A DNA stretch of 64,000 nucleotides from assembly GCA_035943635.1 (NCBI GenBank), contig DASZBX010000038.1, positions 29,028 to 93,027 of the forward strand, read 5' to 3'. Source of the DNA: DASZBX01 sp035943635 (GTDB lineage Bacteria; Actinomycetota; Actinomycetes; Streptomycetales; Catenulisporaceae). Positions 51,435 through 59,816 of the stretch are shown here, in pieces; the first letter of the stretch is position 1, and each line of letters begins with the position of its first letter. A program made the translations under genes and the position numbers. The notes under the pieces are model-generated. The model saw only the letters and a program-made list of their open reading frames with translations. It ran no database searches and was not told where the DNA came from.

Positions 51435-52226
51435 TCAGACGGCCAGCGCTTCGGGAGTGATGCGGTAGCCGACGCCGCGAACCGTGGTGATCGCGCCCTG
51501 CAATCCGGCGTCCTTGAGCTTGCGGCGCAGGTTGGACACGTGCACGTCCAGCGCGTGCTCGTCCGACATCCAATCGCCACCCCAGACGCGTTCGCGCAGC
51601 TGGGCGCGGGTGTGGACCTGGTTCATGCTGCCGCAGAGCGTGTCGAGCAGGTCGAATTCGATCCGGGTCAGGTCCAGGGGCACTCCCCCGACTTCCGCGG
51701 CCCGCAACGCCGAGCGGACGACCAGGGCGCCGAAGATGCGCTCGTCGGCGGAGGGGTCTGCTGGACGTGCGAGTTGTGCGGGTTGAGCTGCGTCGGCTAC
51801 CGGCGCGTCTATCGAATCCAGGCGGCTGCTGCGCCGGCTGCGTCGCAGCAGTGCGTGCACCCTGGCCACCAGTTCACGCGGCGAGAAGGGTTTGGTCAGG
51901 TAGTCGTCGGCGCCGGTGGACAGGCCGACCAGCTTGTCGACCTCGTCGGCACGGGCCGAGAGCATCAGGACGTATGCCGTGGAGAAGCCGTGGATGCGGC
52001 GGCAGGCCTCCAGTCCGTCGAAGCCGGGCAGGTTCAGGTCCAGGATCACCACGTCCGGGGCCCAGGCCGACGCCACGCTCACGCCGCCCGGTCCGTCGCC
52101 CGCCTCGCGCACGTCGAACCGGGCCTCCTGCAGGGCCATCGCGATCACGGTCCGGATCGCGGGGTCGTCCTCGACGGTCAGTACGCGCGCGGGAGCGGGA
52201 GCGGTCTCGATCATGCCCTCTATCAT
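51435..52226 (-). CDS. OmpR-family response regulator
   Basis: A 263-aa protein. The start is taken as ATG 52226; an ATG four codons later is possible, and neither has a clear ribosome site. The receiver is complete: acidic pair in VEDD (19-21), Asp63 (VILDLNLPGFDG), Ser90 and Lys112 (YLTKPFSPREL). An Ala/Pro linker leads to a winged-helix DNA-binding domain (LTRIEFDLLDTL, DEHALDVHVSNLRRKLKDAG, VRGVGYRI). Unlike the degenerate regulator at 38653-39354, this one should be phosphorylation-controlled, presumably by the converging kinase. Confidence 0.93.
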   Translation of the reverse strand: MIEGMIETAPAPARVLTVEDDPAIRTVIAMALQEARFDVREAGDGPGGVSVASAWAPDVVILDLNLPGFDGLEACRRIHGFSTAYVLMLSARADEVDKLVGLSTGADDYLTKPFSPRELVARVHALLRRSRRSSRLDSIDAPVADAAQPAQLARPADPSADERIFGALVVRSALRAAEVGGVPLDLTRIEFDLLDTLCGSMNQVHTRAQLRERVWGGDWMSDEHALDVHVSNLRRKLKDAGLQGAITTVRGVGYRITPEALAV

Positions 52227-52300
52227 GCGACAGAACGGGGCAAAGCGGTATACGCAACCTGGCGCCGATGCGGACCGCGACACGCGGTCGAGGCCTAGGC

Positions 52301-53692
52301 CTACGCCTCGACCGCGACGGGACCTTCGACGGCTATCTCCGCATTGCGCCGGGTCTTGGCCCAGCCGCGCTGGCCGCGCATCATCCGGAAGAGTGCACGC
52401 CAGGCCGTCACGTACATCCCGTACATGTAGAAGATGTACCCCAACCCCCACAGCAGCGACTTGCCCAGCGGCGCGTCACGTTCGGCCCCGGCCCGGTACA
52501 GCGGGCCCCACACGGCGAACTGGGCGATGGCGATCGCGGCCAGGGCGGCCGGCAGCAGCCAGCCGGAGCGGGCCAGGATCTGTTCCGCCTGGTCCGGGGC
52601 GGCCAGGCACTCCAGGGCGGTGAGCAGCAGCGGGATCGGGTAGAGCAGCGTGCCGAGCAGGTGCATCCACGGTTGGGCCAGGTGGTAGCCGACTTCGACC
52701 ACGCCGAGCCGGCCGACGTGCCGCGAGCGCCACACCTGCGGGAAGTAGCGGGCGCACTGCATGCCGCCCTGGGTCCAGCGGGTGCGCTGGGTCAGGTAGC
52801 GGCGAGTGTCGAACAGCCCCTCCTGGTCGACGTACGTCTCGTGGCAGAACGCGTTCTGCCAGCCGAGCAGCAGCAGCTGGATGCCCAGTTCGTAGTCCTC
52901 CAGCAGCGCGCCGTTCCACGGCACGCCGTTCTCCTCGGCCAGGCCGTCGAGCGCGCTCAGCCGGGTGAACTGGCCGTTGCCGCCCAGGCAGACGGTCCGG
53001 GTGCTGCGCCGGGCGACCTGCAGCGCGGCCATCGGCGCGCGGAACTCGATGTCCTGCATCCGGACCAGGGTGCGGCCGTAGGCGTTGGCCAGCCGGCCGC
53101 GCTCGGGCATCGGGGTGCGCTCGGACCGGTTGACCATCCGCACCTCGATCTGCACCGCGCCGACCTCGGCGGCGGCGAACAGGTGCTCGGCGCTGACCGC
53201 GGCCAGGCAGCCGGGGGCCGGGCGGCCGTCGGCGTCGACCACCCCCACGATCACCCGGTCCCGGTCGACGCCGGCCGGGAGCCAGTCGTGCAGCCGGCGC
53301 CAGGCGGTGTTCAGCGCGTCGCCCTTCCCGGTCCGCGCGTCCGGGCGGCGCCGCTGCACCAGGTGCACCAGCGGGTCGGTCTCGGCGGCGGCCAGCACGA
53401 TCGCGGCAGTGCTGTCCTCGGAGTCGTCGTCGATCACCCAGACGTGTGAACCCGGCAGGTTGGCCCGCAGGTAGGCGACGGTGTGGCCGATCACGGCCTC
53501 CTCGTCCCGGCAGGGGACGAACAGGTGCCACTCGAACCGGTCCGGGTCGCCCGGCTCGGCCTTGCCGCGGCGGCCGAACCGGATCAGCAGGATCACCACA
53601 TAAACCAGGAAAATCGCGCTGACCAGCCAGGACAGCTCGACGATGAACTGGACGCCGCCGGATATCCCGGTGTTCTGGAGGAAGTGCAGCAT
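52301..53692 (-). CDS. Membrane glycosyltransferase family 2 (processive polysaccharide synthase-like)
   Basis: A 463-aa protein with a membrane helix at about 15-38 and three or more at about 345-440. Between them is a GT-A domain with VIDDDSEDST, VVDADGRP (DxD metal site), LLEDYELG and QRTRWTQGG, the D, DxD, ED and QxxRW motifs of processive beta-glycan synthases. No PilZ domain is present. It is the last gene of an operon with a UDP-GlcNAc 2-epimerase, which suggests that it polymerises ManNAc or GlcNAc units into an exopolysaccharide or sheath polymer, as Streptomyces Mat proteins do for their glycan. Confidence 0.9.
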   Translation of the reverse strand: MLHFLQNTGISGGVQFIVELSWLVSAIFLVYVVILLIRFGRRGKAEPGDPDRFEWHLFVPCRDEEAVIGHTVAYLRANLPGSHVWVIDDDSEDSTAAIVLAAAETDPLVHLVQRRRPDARTGKGDALNTAWRRLHDWLPAGVDRDRVIVGVVDADGRPAPGCLAAVSAEHLFAAAEVGAVQIEVRMVNRSERTPMPERGRLANAYGRTLVRMQDIEFRAPMAALQVARRSTRTVCLGGNGQFTRLSALDGLAEENGVPWNGALLEDYELGIQLLLLGWQNAFCHETYVDQEGLFDTRRYLTQRTRWTQGGMQCARYFPQVWRSRHVGRLGVVEVGYHLAQPWMHLLGTLLYPIPLLLTALECLAAPDQAEQILARSGWLLPAALAAIAIAQFAVWGPLYRAGAERDAPLGKSLLWGLGYIFYMYGMYVTAWRALFRMMRGQRGWAKTRRNAEIAVEGPVAVEA

Positions 53693-53703
53693 ACCGGTTC
53701 CGT

Positions 53704-54192
53704 TCAGCGGGGACCCTGCGCGGGCAGGGATCGGGCGGAGGGGGACGGGGTGCGCGGGCGGCTGCGGCGGTCGCCGATCAGCAGCGGGCGCAGGGTCAGG
53801 GCGCCGAGTGCGGCCAGGACGAACCCGCCGACGATCGACGTCGCGACGGACAGGTGCAGCAGGACGTTGAGCGCGTACCCGATGACCGCGACGAGCGCGG
53901 CGCCGACCGGGAGCGGGCCGATAACGCGGGGGCGATGCCTGGCAGGCTTGGCCGCGTGGGCTGAAGTGTGGGCTGCGGTGTGGGTGGCCGGGAGAGCTGC
54001 CGGCGAAGATGCGGGCAGGGGCGCGGGCTCGGTGGCGAGCTCAGCTGCTGGCCCGGGCGGCGGCGACGCTGACTGCGGCTGCGGCGGCTCGGCCCGGGTC
54101 GCGCTGATCCGCTCGCCCAGCAGCCACAACTCCTCGAAGTGGACATCCGCGTGTACGTCGGCCGGGGCTGGGGCCTGGGCGTACGGGTTCAT
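53704..54192 (-). CDS. Small membrane protein of the exopolysaccharide operon
   Basis: A 162-aa protein of no recognised family: a hydrophilic Pro/Ala/His-rich N-terminal half, two membrane helices at about 95-135 (IGPLPVGAALVAVIGYALNVLL and VATSIVGGFVLAALGALTL) and a basic tail. The start overlaps the epimerase stop by four bases (ATGA) and the stop lies 11 bases before the glycosyltransferase start. It is therefore translated as part of the operon and is probably an accessory or assembly subunit of the synthase. Confidence 0.75.
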   Translation of the reverse strand: MNPYAQAPAPADVHADVHFEELWLLGERISATRAEPPQPQSASPPPGPAAELATEPAPLPASSPAALPATHTAAHTSAHAAKPARHRPRVIGPLPVGAALVAVIGYALNVLLHLSVATSIVGGFVLAALGALTLRPLLIGDRRSRPRTPSPSARSLPAQGPR

Positions 54193-55511
54193 GCCGCCAC
54201 GGCCTCGATCCGCAGGCCCGCACGGACCGCGACCGCGACCGGGACCTCGGTCCGCGGTTCGGCCGGGCCGCCGGTCGGCAGCAGGTCTCCGGGCAGGGCC
54301 TGGTCCCGGCCGTCGGCCAGGGCGACCGCCGCGGCGACGATCCGCAGGCTGGCCAGGCCGTCCCCATACGGCGAGGGGGTGGCGGCCAGCCGGGCCGGCA
54401 GGTCCGGGTCGGCCAGCAGCCGCCGGCAGGCGTCGCCGACCTCGGGCCCGGGCCGGACCAGGGTCGCGAACCCGGCCGTCACCGACTCCGGCCGTTCGGT
54501 GCTGTTGCGCACCACGACCAGCGGCTTCTTGAGCACGGTGACCTCCTCCTGCACCCCGCCGGAGTCCGACACGATCAGGTCCGCGCGCTGGGCCAGGGCC
54601 AGGAAGCCGGGGTGGTCGATCGGCGGCAGCAGCCGGACGGTCGGGGCGACCTGCACGCCGAACGCGTCGATCCGGGCCCGGGTGCGCGGGTGCAGCGGCA
54701 TGAGCACCGGCACCGGCAGCGCGCCGAGTTCGTGCAGGATCGCGCCGAGCCGCCGCGGGTCGTCGGTGTTCTCCGGCCGGTGCAGGGTGGCCAGGACGAA
54801 CGCGCCGTCCGGGGTGCCCAGGGCGTGCAGCAGGGCGGCGGCGCGCTCGTCGGACGGCTTGGACTCGTGCACGGCCTCGACCACCGTATTGCCGGTGACC
54901 ATGATCCGGTGCGCGTCGACGCCTTCCGCGATCAGGTTGTCCGCGTTCTCGGCGGTGGCGGCGCAGTGCAGGTCGGACAGCACGCCCACGACCTGCCGGT
55001 TGATCTCCTCGGGCATGGCCCGGTCGCGTGAACGCAGCCCGGCCTCCACGTGCAGCACCTTCGCGCCGCAGTAGTGGGCGGCCTGCGCGCCGGCCGAGGT
55101 GGTGTTGGTGTCGCCCTGCACGATGACGGCGCGCGGCGCGTTCTCGGCGAACAGGTGCGCCATCGAGCTGATCATGGTGCCGATCTGCGCGCCGCGGTGT
55201 GTGCCGCCGACGCCGTCGATCCGCACGTGCGGGTCGGCCAGGCCGAAGTGGGCGAAGAAGTTCTTAGACAGGTCCGCGTCGTAGTGCTGCCCGGTCCACA
55301 CCACCCGCGCCCGCCGGCCGAGCGCGTGGATGACCCCGGCCAGCTTGATGATCTCCGGCCGGGTGCCGAGCACGACCGCGATGTCGCCCTCCCGCTCGTC
55401 GCCGGAGGCGCCCAGGGCGGCGACCGCGGCGGCGGCCTGCGCGGCGGCGGTCACGTCCGAGGCGTCGGCCGGGTCGGTCTCGGTGACGGGGCTGGCCAGG
55501 TGCGAGGTCAT
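54189..55511 (-). CDS. wecB: UDP-N-acetylglucosamine 2-epimerase (non-hydrolysing)
   Basis: A 440-aa cytoplasmic enzyme converting UDP-GlcNAc to UDP-ManNAc. An unusual Ala-rich extension of about 40 residues precedes the family start (IAVVLGTRPEIIKLAGVI). Further signatures are VVWTGQHYD, VQGDTNTTSAGA, LHVEAGLRSRDRAMPEEINRQ, LHRPEN and VSDSGGVQEE. It is the first gene of a three-gene operon with a small membrane protein and a processive glycosyltransferase, implying that ManNAc is a component of the polymer made. GAGAGAGAG precedes the ATG. Confidence 0.95.
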   Translation of the reverse strand: MTSHLASPVTETDPADASDVTAAAQAAAAVAALGASGDEREGDIAVVLGTRPEIIKLAGVIHALGRRARVVWTGQHYDADLSKNFFAHFGLADPHVRIDGVGGTHRGAQIGTMISSMAHLFAENAPRAVIVQGDTNTTSAGAQAAHYCGAKVLHVEAGLRSRDRAMPEEINRQVVGVLSDLHCAATAENADNLIAEGVDAHRIMVTGNTVVEAVHESKPSDERAAALLHALGTPDGAFVLATLHRPENTDDPRRLGAILHELGALPVPVLMPLHPRTRARIDAFGVQVAPTVRLLPPIDHPGFLALAQRADLIVSDSGGVQEEVTVLKKPLVVVRNSTERPESVTAGFATLVRPGPEVGDACRRLLADPDLPARLAATPSPYGDGLASLRIVAAAVALADGRDQALPGDLLPTGGPAEPRTEVPVAVAVRAGLRIEAVAA

Positions 55512-55690
55512 GGGTCTCTCTCTCGGTTCGGCAGTCCGGTCCGCCCCGGACGGGCGACCGCTGCCCCTTCACCCTGCGTGACCAACCTCCGGACACCCTC
55601 CGCCCGACCTCCGGGCTGCCTCAAGTTCTGCTCAACCGTGTTTCGTCCGCGCCGGCCGGGTCATCGGGCCGGAGTCTATTGCGCCCGCGG

Positions 55691-56314
55691 TCACCGGTGC
55701 CCCGAGTGGCGCTGCCGGTAGGCCGCCGAGCTGGCCTTCTCCCCGCAGGCCGCCATCGCGCACCAGCGCCGGGAGCCCGGCCGGGAGCGGTCCACGAAGA
55801 ACAGCGAGCAGTCCTGCGCCGTGCACTCGCGGATCCGCAGTGCGTATGGGCCGGTGAACAGATCGATCGTGTCGCGGGCGATCAGGGAGAGGATCGCGTC
55901 CAGCGGTGCGTGTTCGGCCGGGAGCGCGGTGAACCCGTCTGGCGAGAGCAGCGAGGCCGGTGGCGCGGGCAGAGCGGCGGCGTTGACCAGGTCGACGTCG
56001 GCCGGAGTCGGCGTGAGGCCGTCGACGCGGGCGCGGGCCAGGCGGTGGATCGACTCCCGCAGTTCGCGCGCCCGGTCCACCTGCCGAACGGTGACCTTTG
56101 CGTCGGGTGCAGGCAGTCCGGCGACGCGGCACCAGGTCAGCAGCCCGGTTGGGCCGGTCAGCAGTTCCCGGTCGCCCCGGCTGCGTTTGGCCAGGGTGCC
56201 GACGAAGTCCAGGCAGAGCCGGCCCGAGCGGAACGGGAATCCGGCCCGGCGCAGGTCCTTCGAGGCGCCATCAGTCTGCGTACCCTGCCGCGCCTCGGAG
56301 CCCGCCGCCGCCAT
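55691..56314 (-). CDS. CGNR zinc-finger/ABATE domain protein
   Basis: A 207-aa protein. The N-terminal ABATE-like domain starts FPFRSGRLCLDFVGTLAKR. The C-terminal finger reads IRECTAQDCSLFFVDRS, RRWCAMAACGEKASSAAYRQRH. The four Cys are kept but the name-giving CGNR is CGEK. Members are thought to be stress-related transcription regulators; the target is unknown. It is divergent from the sulfurtransferase operon. Confidence 0.85.
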   Translation of the reverse strand: MAAAGSEARQGTQTDGASKDLRRAGFPFRSGRLCLDFVGTLAKRSRGDRELLTGPTGLLTWCRVAGLPAPDAKVTVRQVDRARELRESIHRLARARVDGLTPTPADVDLVNAAALPAPPASLLSPDGFTALPAEHAPLDAILSLIARDTIDLFTGPYALRIRECTAQDCSLFFVDRSRPGSRRWCAMAACGEKASSAAYRQRHSGHR

Positions 56315-56411
56315 CGCCGCCTCCTGCCGGGCACCGTCGCCGTGCCTGCGTCGCGAATCCTGGAACCCCTTTGCCGCAGCCAGAATAGCTCCTCTGCGGC
56401 GCGTGAGGGGT

Positions 56412-56440
56412 TTGACAACTCACGCATTCTCGGTGATGCT
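56412..56440 (+). promoter_or_regulatory. Predicted sigma-70-type promoter for leader peptide
   Basis: TTGACA at 56412-56417, then after 17 bases GATGCT at 56435-56440 as a weak -10. This places the transcription start next to the ATG at 56449, implying a leaderless message. Confidence 0.45.
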
Positions 56441-56448
56441 TCGTTGTC

Positions 56449-56529
56449 ATGAAGGGGTATTCGCAGCGGCTCGTCCGCCGGTACGTCGTGGACCACATGA
56501 CGTACACCGGCACCACCTGTTCGCGCTAA
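56449..56529 (+). CDS. Putative 26-aa leader peptide upstream of sulfurtransferase operon
   Basis: The peptide is rich in Arg/Tyr/Thr with a single late Cys (LVRRYVVDHMT, then TGTTCSR and stop). It lacks a ribosome site and sits about 9 bases after a predicted -10 element. Short leaderless peptides with an RR-x-VD core and a terminal Cys codon precede many actinobacterial sulfur genes and are presumed to act as cysteine-dependent attenuators. The 180 bases between its stop and the operon start are GC-rich with potential hairpins. The assignment rests on pattern and context only. Confidence 0.45.
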   Translation: MKGYSQRLVRRYVVDHMTYTGTTCSR

Positions 56530-56708
56530 TCAGCCTTCTTCTCCTCCGGTCCTGACCGCGCGCCGCGCGCCCGGGCCGTCGAGTCCGGCTCCGGCCCCGG
56601 CCGCAGTCCCCTGACTTCCCTTCGCCCGCCGACGGCCGCGCCGACCGTCGACGTGCGCCGTTCCCCTCGGGCGCCGCCGCGAGCCGCGCCCCGTCTTCGG
56701 AGGCCTTC

Positions 56709-57443
56709 ATGACGTCCACCACCGCCTGGGACGAACCGGCCGGCATCACTGCGCGAGGCACGCTCGTGCTGTTGCCGGGCCGGGGCGAGCAGCCCGCGCT
56801 CTATCAACGCTTCGGCCGGCGCCTGGCCGCGGACGGGTACCGGGTCAGGGCCCTGCCGGACCCGGCCGTCGACCTGGAGCAGGCGACCACCCAGCTCAAG
56901 AACGCCCTGACCGGCCCGGACAGTGTCGCCCCGCGCGTCCTGGTCGGCGTGGACACCGGCGCGCTCGCCGCCCTGCGCCTGGCCGCGACCGGCGCGGTGC
57001 AGGTGGATGCGCTGATCCTGGTCGGGCTGCCCGATCCGGAGCTCGCCGACGGGCAGCCCGGGTCGTGGGACGAGGAGGTCGAGCAGCGTGCGTCCTGCCC
57101 GAGCCATCGGGGGCTGCTCGCCGACGAGGTGTTGGTCGAGCGCGGCGCGTTGACGCTCGACCGCATCCCGCCGGCGTTGCGCGAGCCGGTGGATCTTCCG
57201 GCCCTGACACTGCCGGTGCTCGGCCTGCACGGTGAGAACGACGCGATCAGCGCGTTCGACGCCGCGCTCGCCCGCTATGCGCTGCTGCCGGACGCGCAGG
57301 TGGTGCGCGTGTCCGACGGGCGCCACGACGTGCTCAACGCGGCCTCGCATCGCAGTGTCGCGGCCCGGGTCGTGCTGTTCCTCGAGGACCTGCGCACCGG
57401 TCTTGGCGCGGAGCCGATTCTCCAGGAGGTGCCTCATGAGTGA
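56709..57443 (+). CDS. Alpha/beta hydrolase-fold protein with Asp at nucleophile position
   Basis: A 244-aa protein; GGAGG lies six bases before the ATG. The fold is shown by LVLLPGRGEQPALYQRFGRRLA near the N-terminus, VLGLHGENDAISAF (acid loop) and RVSDGRHDVLN (catalytic His). The nucleophile elbow reads VGVDTGALAA, with Asp82 where most hydrolases have Ser; Asp is the nucleophile in dehalogenases and epoxide hydrolases. It overlaps the downstream sulfurtransferase start by 8 bases, so they are coupled and may act on related sulfur compounds. Confidence 0.82.
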   Translation: MTSTTAWDEPAGITARGTLVLLPGRGEQPALYQRFGRRLAADGYRVRALPDPAVDLEQATTQLKNALTGPDSVAPRVLVGVDTGALAALRLAATGAVQVDALILVGLPDPELADGQPGSWDEEVEQRASCPSHRGLLADEVLVERGALTLDRIPPALREPVDLPALTLPVLGLHGENDAISAFDAALARYALLPDAQVVRVSDGRHDVLNAASHRSVAARVVLFLEDLRTGLGAEPILQEVPHE

Positions 57444-58290
57444 GCGGTATCTGATCTCTGCCGACGAGCTGTGGCAGAGCTTGAACGACACGGGCCGTCC
57501 GGTCGTGCTCGATGTGCGCTGGGCGCTCGGCGACCCGCATGGGCGCAAGCACTTCGCGGCCCGCCGGATTCCCGATTCCGTGTACGTGGACCTGGATACG
57601 GAACTGGCCGCCGAGCCGTCGTCGGCCGTCGGGCGGCATCCGTTGCCTGATATCGATGATCTGCAAGCGTCCGCGCGCCGGTGGGGAGTGCGCCGGGACG
57701 GCGATGTGGTGGTTCTGGACGACAACGGCGGCTTGTCCGCCGCCCGCGCGTGGTGGCTGCTGCGCTGGGCCGGTCTGCGTGATGTCAGGGTTCTGGACGG
57801 CGGCCTGCGCGCGTGGGAGATCGCAGGGTACGACGTCGAGGACGAGTCGACGCCGCTGTACCAGCCGGCCCCGGGCAACGTGGTGCTGACCGCCGGCCAC
57901 CTGCCGACGCTCGGCCCGGACTCGGCCGCGCAGATCGCCCGCAGCGGCATCCTGCTCGACGCGCGCGCGGGCGAACGCTACCGCGGCGAGGTCGAGCCGA
58001 TCGATCCGCGCGCGGGCCACATCCCGGGCGCGGTCAGCGCGCCCACGAGCGAGAACCTCAGCGCTGCCGGGGTTTTTCAGTCGCCCGCCGAGTTGCGGGC
58101 CCGGTTCGCCCGCCTAGGGGCGGGCGACGCAGATGACGTGGGCGTGTACTGCGGTTCGGGTGTCACCGCGGCGCATCAGGTGCTCGCACTCGCCATCGCA
58201 GGCATCGATGCCTCGCTGTATCCGGGTTCGTGGTCGCAGTGGTCCAGTGATGCGGGGCGGCCCGTGGCCGTCGGGCCGGAGCGGGGGTGA
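57436..58290 (+). CDS. Thiosulfate/3-mercaptopyruvate sulfurtransferase (tandem rhodanese)
   Basis: A 284-aa two-domain rhodanese. The N-terminal inactive domain spans about 8-135 (VVLDVRW, RRIPDSVYVDLD, LDGGLRAWE). The C-terminal domain spans 165-280 (LLDARAGERYRGE, GHIPGAVSAP) with catalytic Cys239 in the loop CGSGVTA. CGSGVTA fits mercaptopyruvate-type enzymes better than the thiosulfate type. AGGAGGT is five bases before the ATG, which lies within the preceding hydrolase gene (ATGAGTGA overlap). It handles sulfane sulfur in the cytoplasm. Confidence 0.93.
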   Translation: MSERYLISADELWQSLNDTGRPVVLDVRWALGDPHGRKHFAARRIPDSVYVDLDTELAAEPSSAVGRHPLPDIDDLQASARRWGVRRDGDVVVLDDNGGLSAARAWWLLRWAGLRDVRVLDGGLRAWEIAGYDVEDESTPLYQPAPGNVVLTAGHLPTLGPDSAAQIARSGILLDARAGERYRGEVEPIDPRAGHIPGAVSAPTSENLSAAGVFQSPAELRARFARLGAGDADDVGVYCGSGVTAAHQVLALAIAGIDASLYPGSWSQWSSDAGRPVAVGPERG

Positions 58291-58351
58291 GGGCGCTGTC
58301 TCCGGCAGCCGCCGCGCGGTCGAATTCGGAGCCGGAGCCGGAGCCGCGCCC

Positions 58352-59770
58352 GTGACCGGGACGAGCGCGACCATCTCCTCGTCCGGCGCGACCGCGGCCA
58401 CGGCAAAGGCCTCAGCGCTCTGCGACCGCCTGGCCGAAATCCTTCCGTCCGACCGTTTTTCCGCCGACGAGCAGACCGCCCGCGCCCACCGGCACGACCG
58501 TTCCGGCTGGGCCCCGGACGGCCGGCCGTCGGTCGTGGTCTTCCCCGAGCACGCCGACGAGGTCGCCGCCGTGCTGCGCCTGGCCAACGACCTGCGCGTC
58601 CCGGTGGTCCCCCGGGGCGCCGGGACCGGGCTGTCCGGCGCGGCCACCGCGACCGACGGCGAGATCGTACTCAGCACCCTGCGGATGAACGCGATCCTGG
58701 AACTGTCCCCGGACGACGAACTGGCCGTCGCCCAACCCGGCGTGCTCACAGCCGATCTGGACCGCGCCGCCGCCGCGCACGGCCTGCGCTACGCCCCGGA
58801 CCCGGGCAGCGTCGAGATCTGCACCATCGGCGGCAACATCGCCACCAACGCCGGCGGTCTGCGCTGCGCCAAGTACGGCGTCACCCGCGACAGCGTGCTC
58901 GGGCTGGACGTCGTGCTCGCCGACGGGCGCCGGATCAGCACCGGGCACCGGACCGTCAAGGGCGTCACCGGCTATGACCTGACCAGCCTGTTCATCGGCT
59001 CGGAGGGCACCCTCGGGGTCGTGGTCGGCGCGACCCTGCGGCTGCTGCCGGAGCCCGCGGCCACCGCGACCGTCTCGGCTTTCTTCGACAGCGTGGAGCT
59101 CGCGGCCCGGGCGGCGGCGCAGATCAGCCGGCACCGGGTCCGGCCGGCCGTGGCCGAACTGCTCGACGGCACCACCCTGGCCGCCGTGGACGCCGCCCAG
59201 GGCACCGGCTTCGCCGCCCGCGGCCAGGCGCTGCTGCTGGTCCAGACCGACGGCGCGGGCGCGGCGATCGAGGCCGAGGCGGTCGAGCGCGCAGTCGCCC
59301 CGCTCGCCTCGGCCGTGACCGTCACCGACGACCCGGCCGTGGCCGCCGACCTGCTGCGCGCCCGGCGGCTGGCCCTGCCCTCGCTGGAGCAGCTGGGCCG
59401 GGTCCTGATCGAGGACATCGCCGTCCCGCGCTCGCGCCTGGCCGAGGCCGTACGCGCCGTCGCCGAGATCGCCGAACGCCGCGGCGTACGCGTGGCCACC
59501 ATCGCCCACGCCGCCGACGGGAACCTGCACCCCATCTTCGTCCTGGACCGCGCGGGCACCGCGATCCCGGAGGAGGCCTGGGCCGCGGCCGCGGACGTGT
59601 TCCGGCTCGCGATACGGTTCGGCGGCACCCTGACCGGGGAACACGGTGTCGGACTGCTCAAGCGCCGCTGGCTGTCCGAGGAACTCGGGCCGGAGAACCT
59701 GGCCCTGCACCAGCAGGTCAAGTCCCTGCTGGACCCTCGGCAGATCCTGAACCCCGGCAAGGCGCTGTAG
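58352..59770 (+). CDS. FAD-linked oxidase, GlcD/lactate dehydrogenase family
   Basis: A 472-aa protein. GTG 58352 is preferred (GGAG eight bases upstream); a longer frame upstream overlaps the rhodanese gene and looks non-coding. The PCMH-type FAD domain shows VVPRGAGTGLSGAA, DPGSVEICTIGGNIATNAGGLR, TVKGVTGYDLTSLFIGSEGTLG. The C-terminal cap ends in HAADGNLHPIF, GGTLTGEHGVGLLKRRWL and LLDPRQILNPGKAL. It oxidises a 2-hydroxy acid such as glycolate or D-lactate. No GlcE/GlcF partner is adjacent, so it probably works alone. Confidence 0.93.
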   Translation: MTGTSATISSSGATAATAKASALCDRLAEILPSDRFSADEQTARAHRHDRSGWAPDGRPSVVVFPEHADEVAAVLRLANDLRVPVVPRGAGTGLSGAATATDGEIVLSTLRMNAILELSPDDELAVAQPGVLTADLDRAAAAHGLRYAPDPGSVEICTIGGNIATNAGGLRCAKYGVTRDSVLGLDVVLADGRRISTGHRTVKGVTGYDLTSLFIGSEGTLGVVVGATLRLLPEPAATATVSAFFDSVELAARAAAQISRHRVRPAVAELLDGTTLAAVDAAQGTGFAARGQALLLVQTDGAGAAIEAEAVERAVAPLASAVTVTDDPAVAADLLRARRLALPSLEQLGRVLIEDIAVPRSRLAEAVRAVAEIAERRGVRVATIAHAADGNLHPIFVLDRAGTAIPEEAWAAAADVFRLAIRFGGTLTGEHGVGLLKRRWLSEELGPENLALHQQVKSLLDPRQILNPGKAL

Positions 59771-59816
59771 TTCGCGAGAGACTGTGAACCCCGAGAGATT
59801 GCAGGTGAGCCACCCG

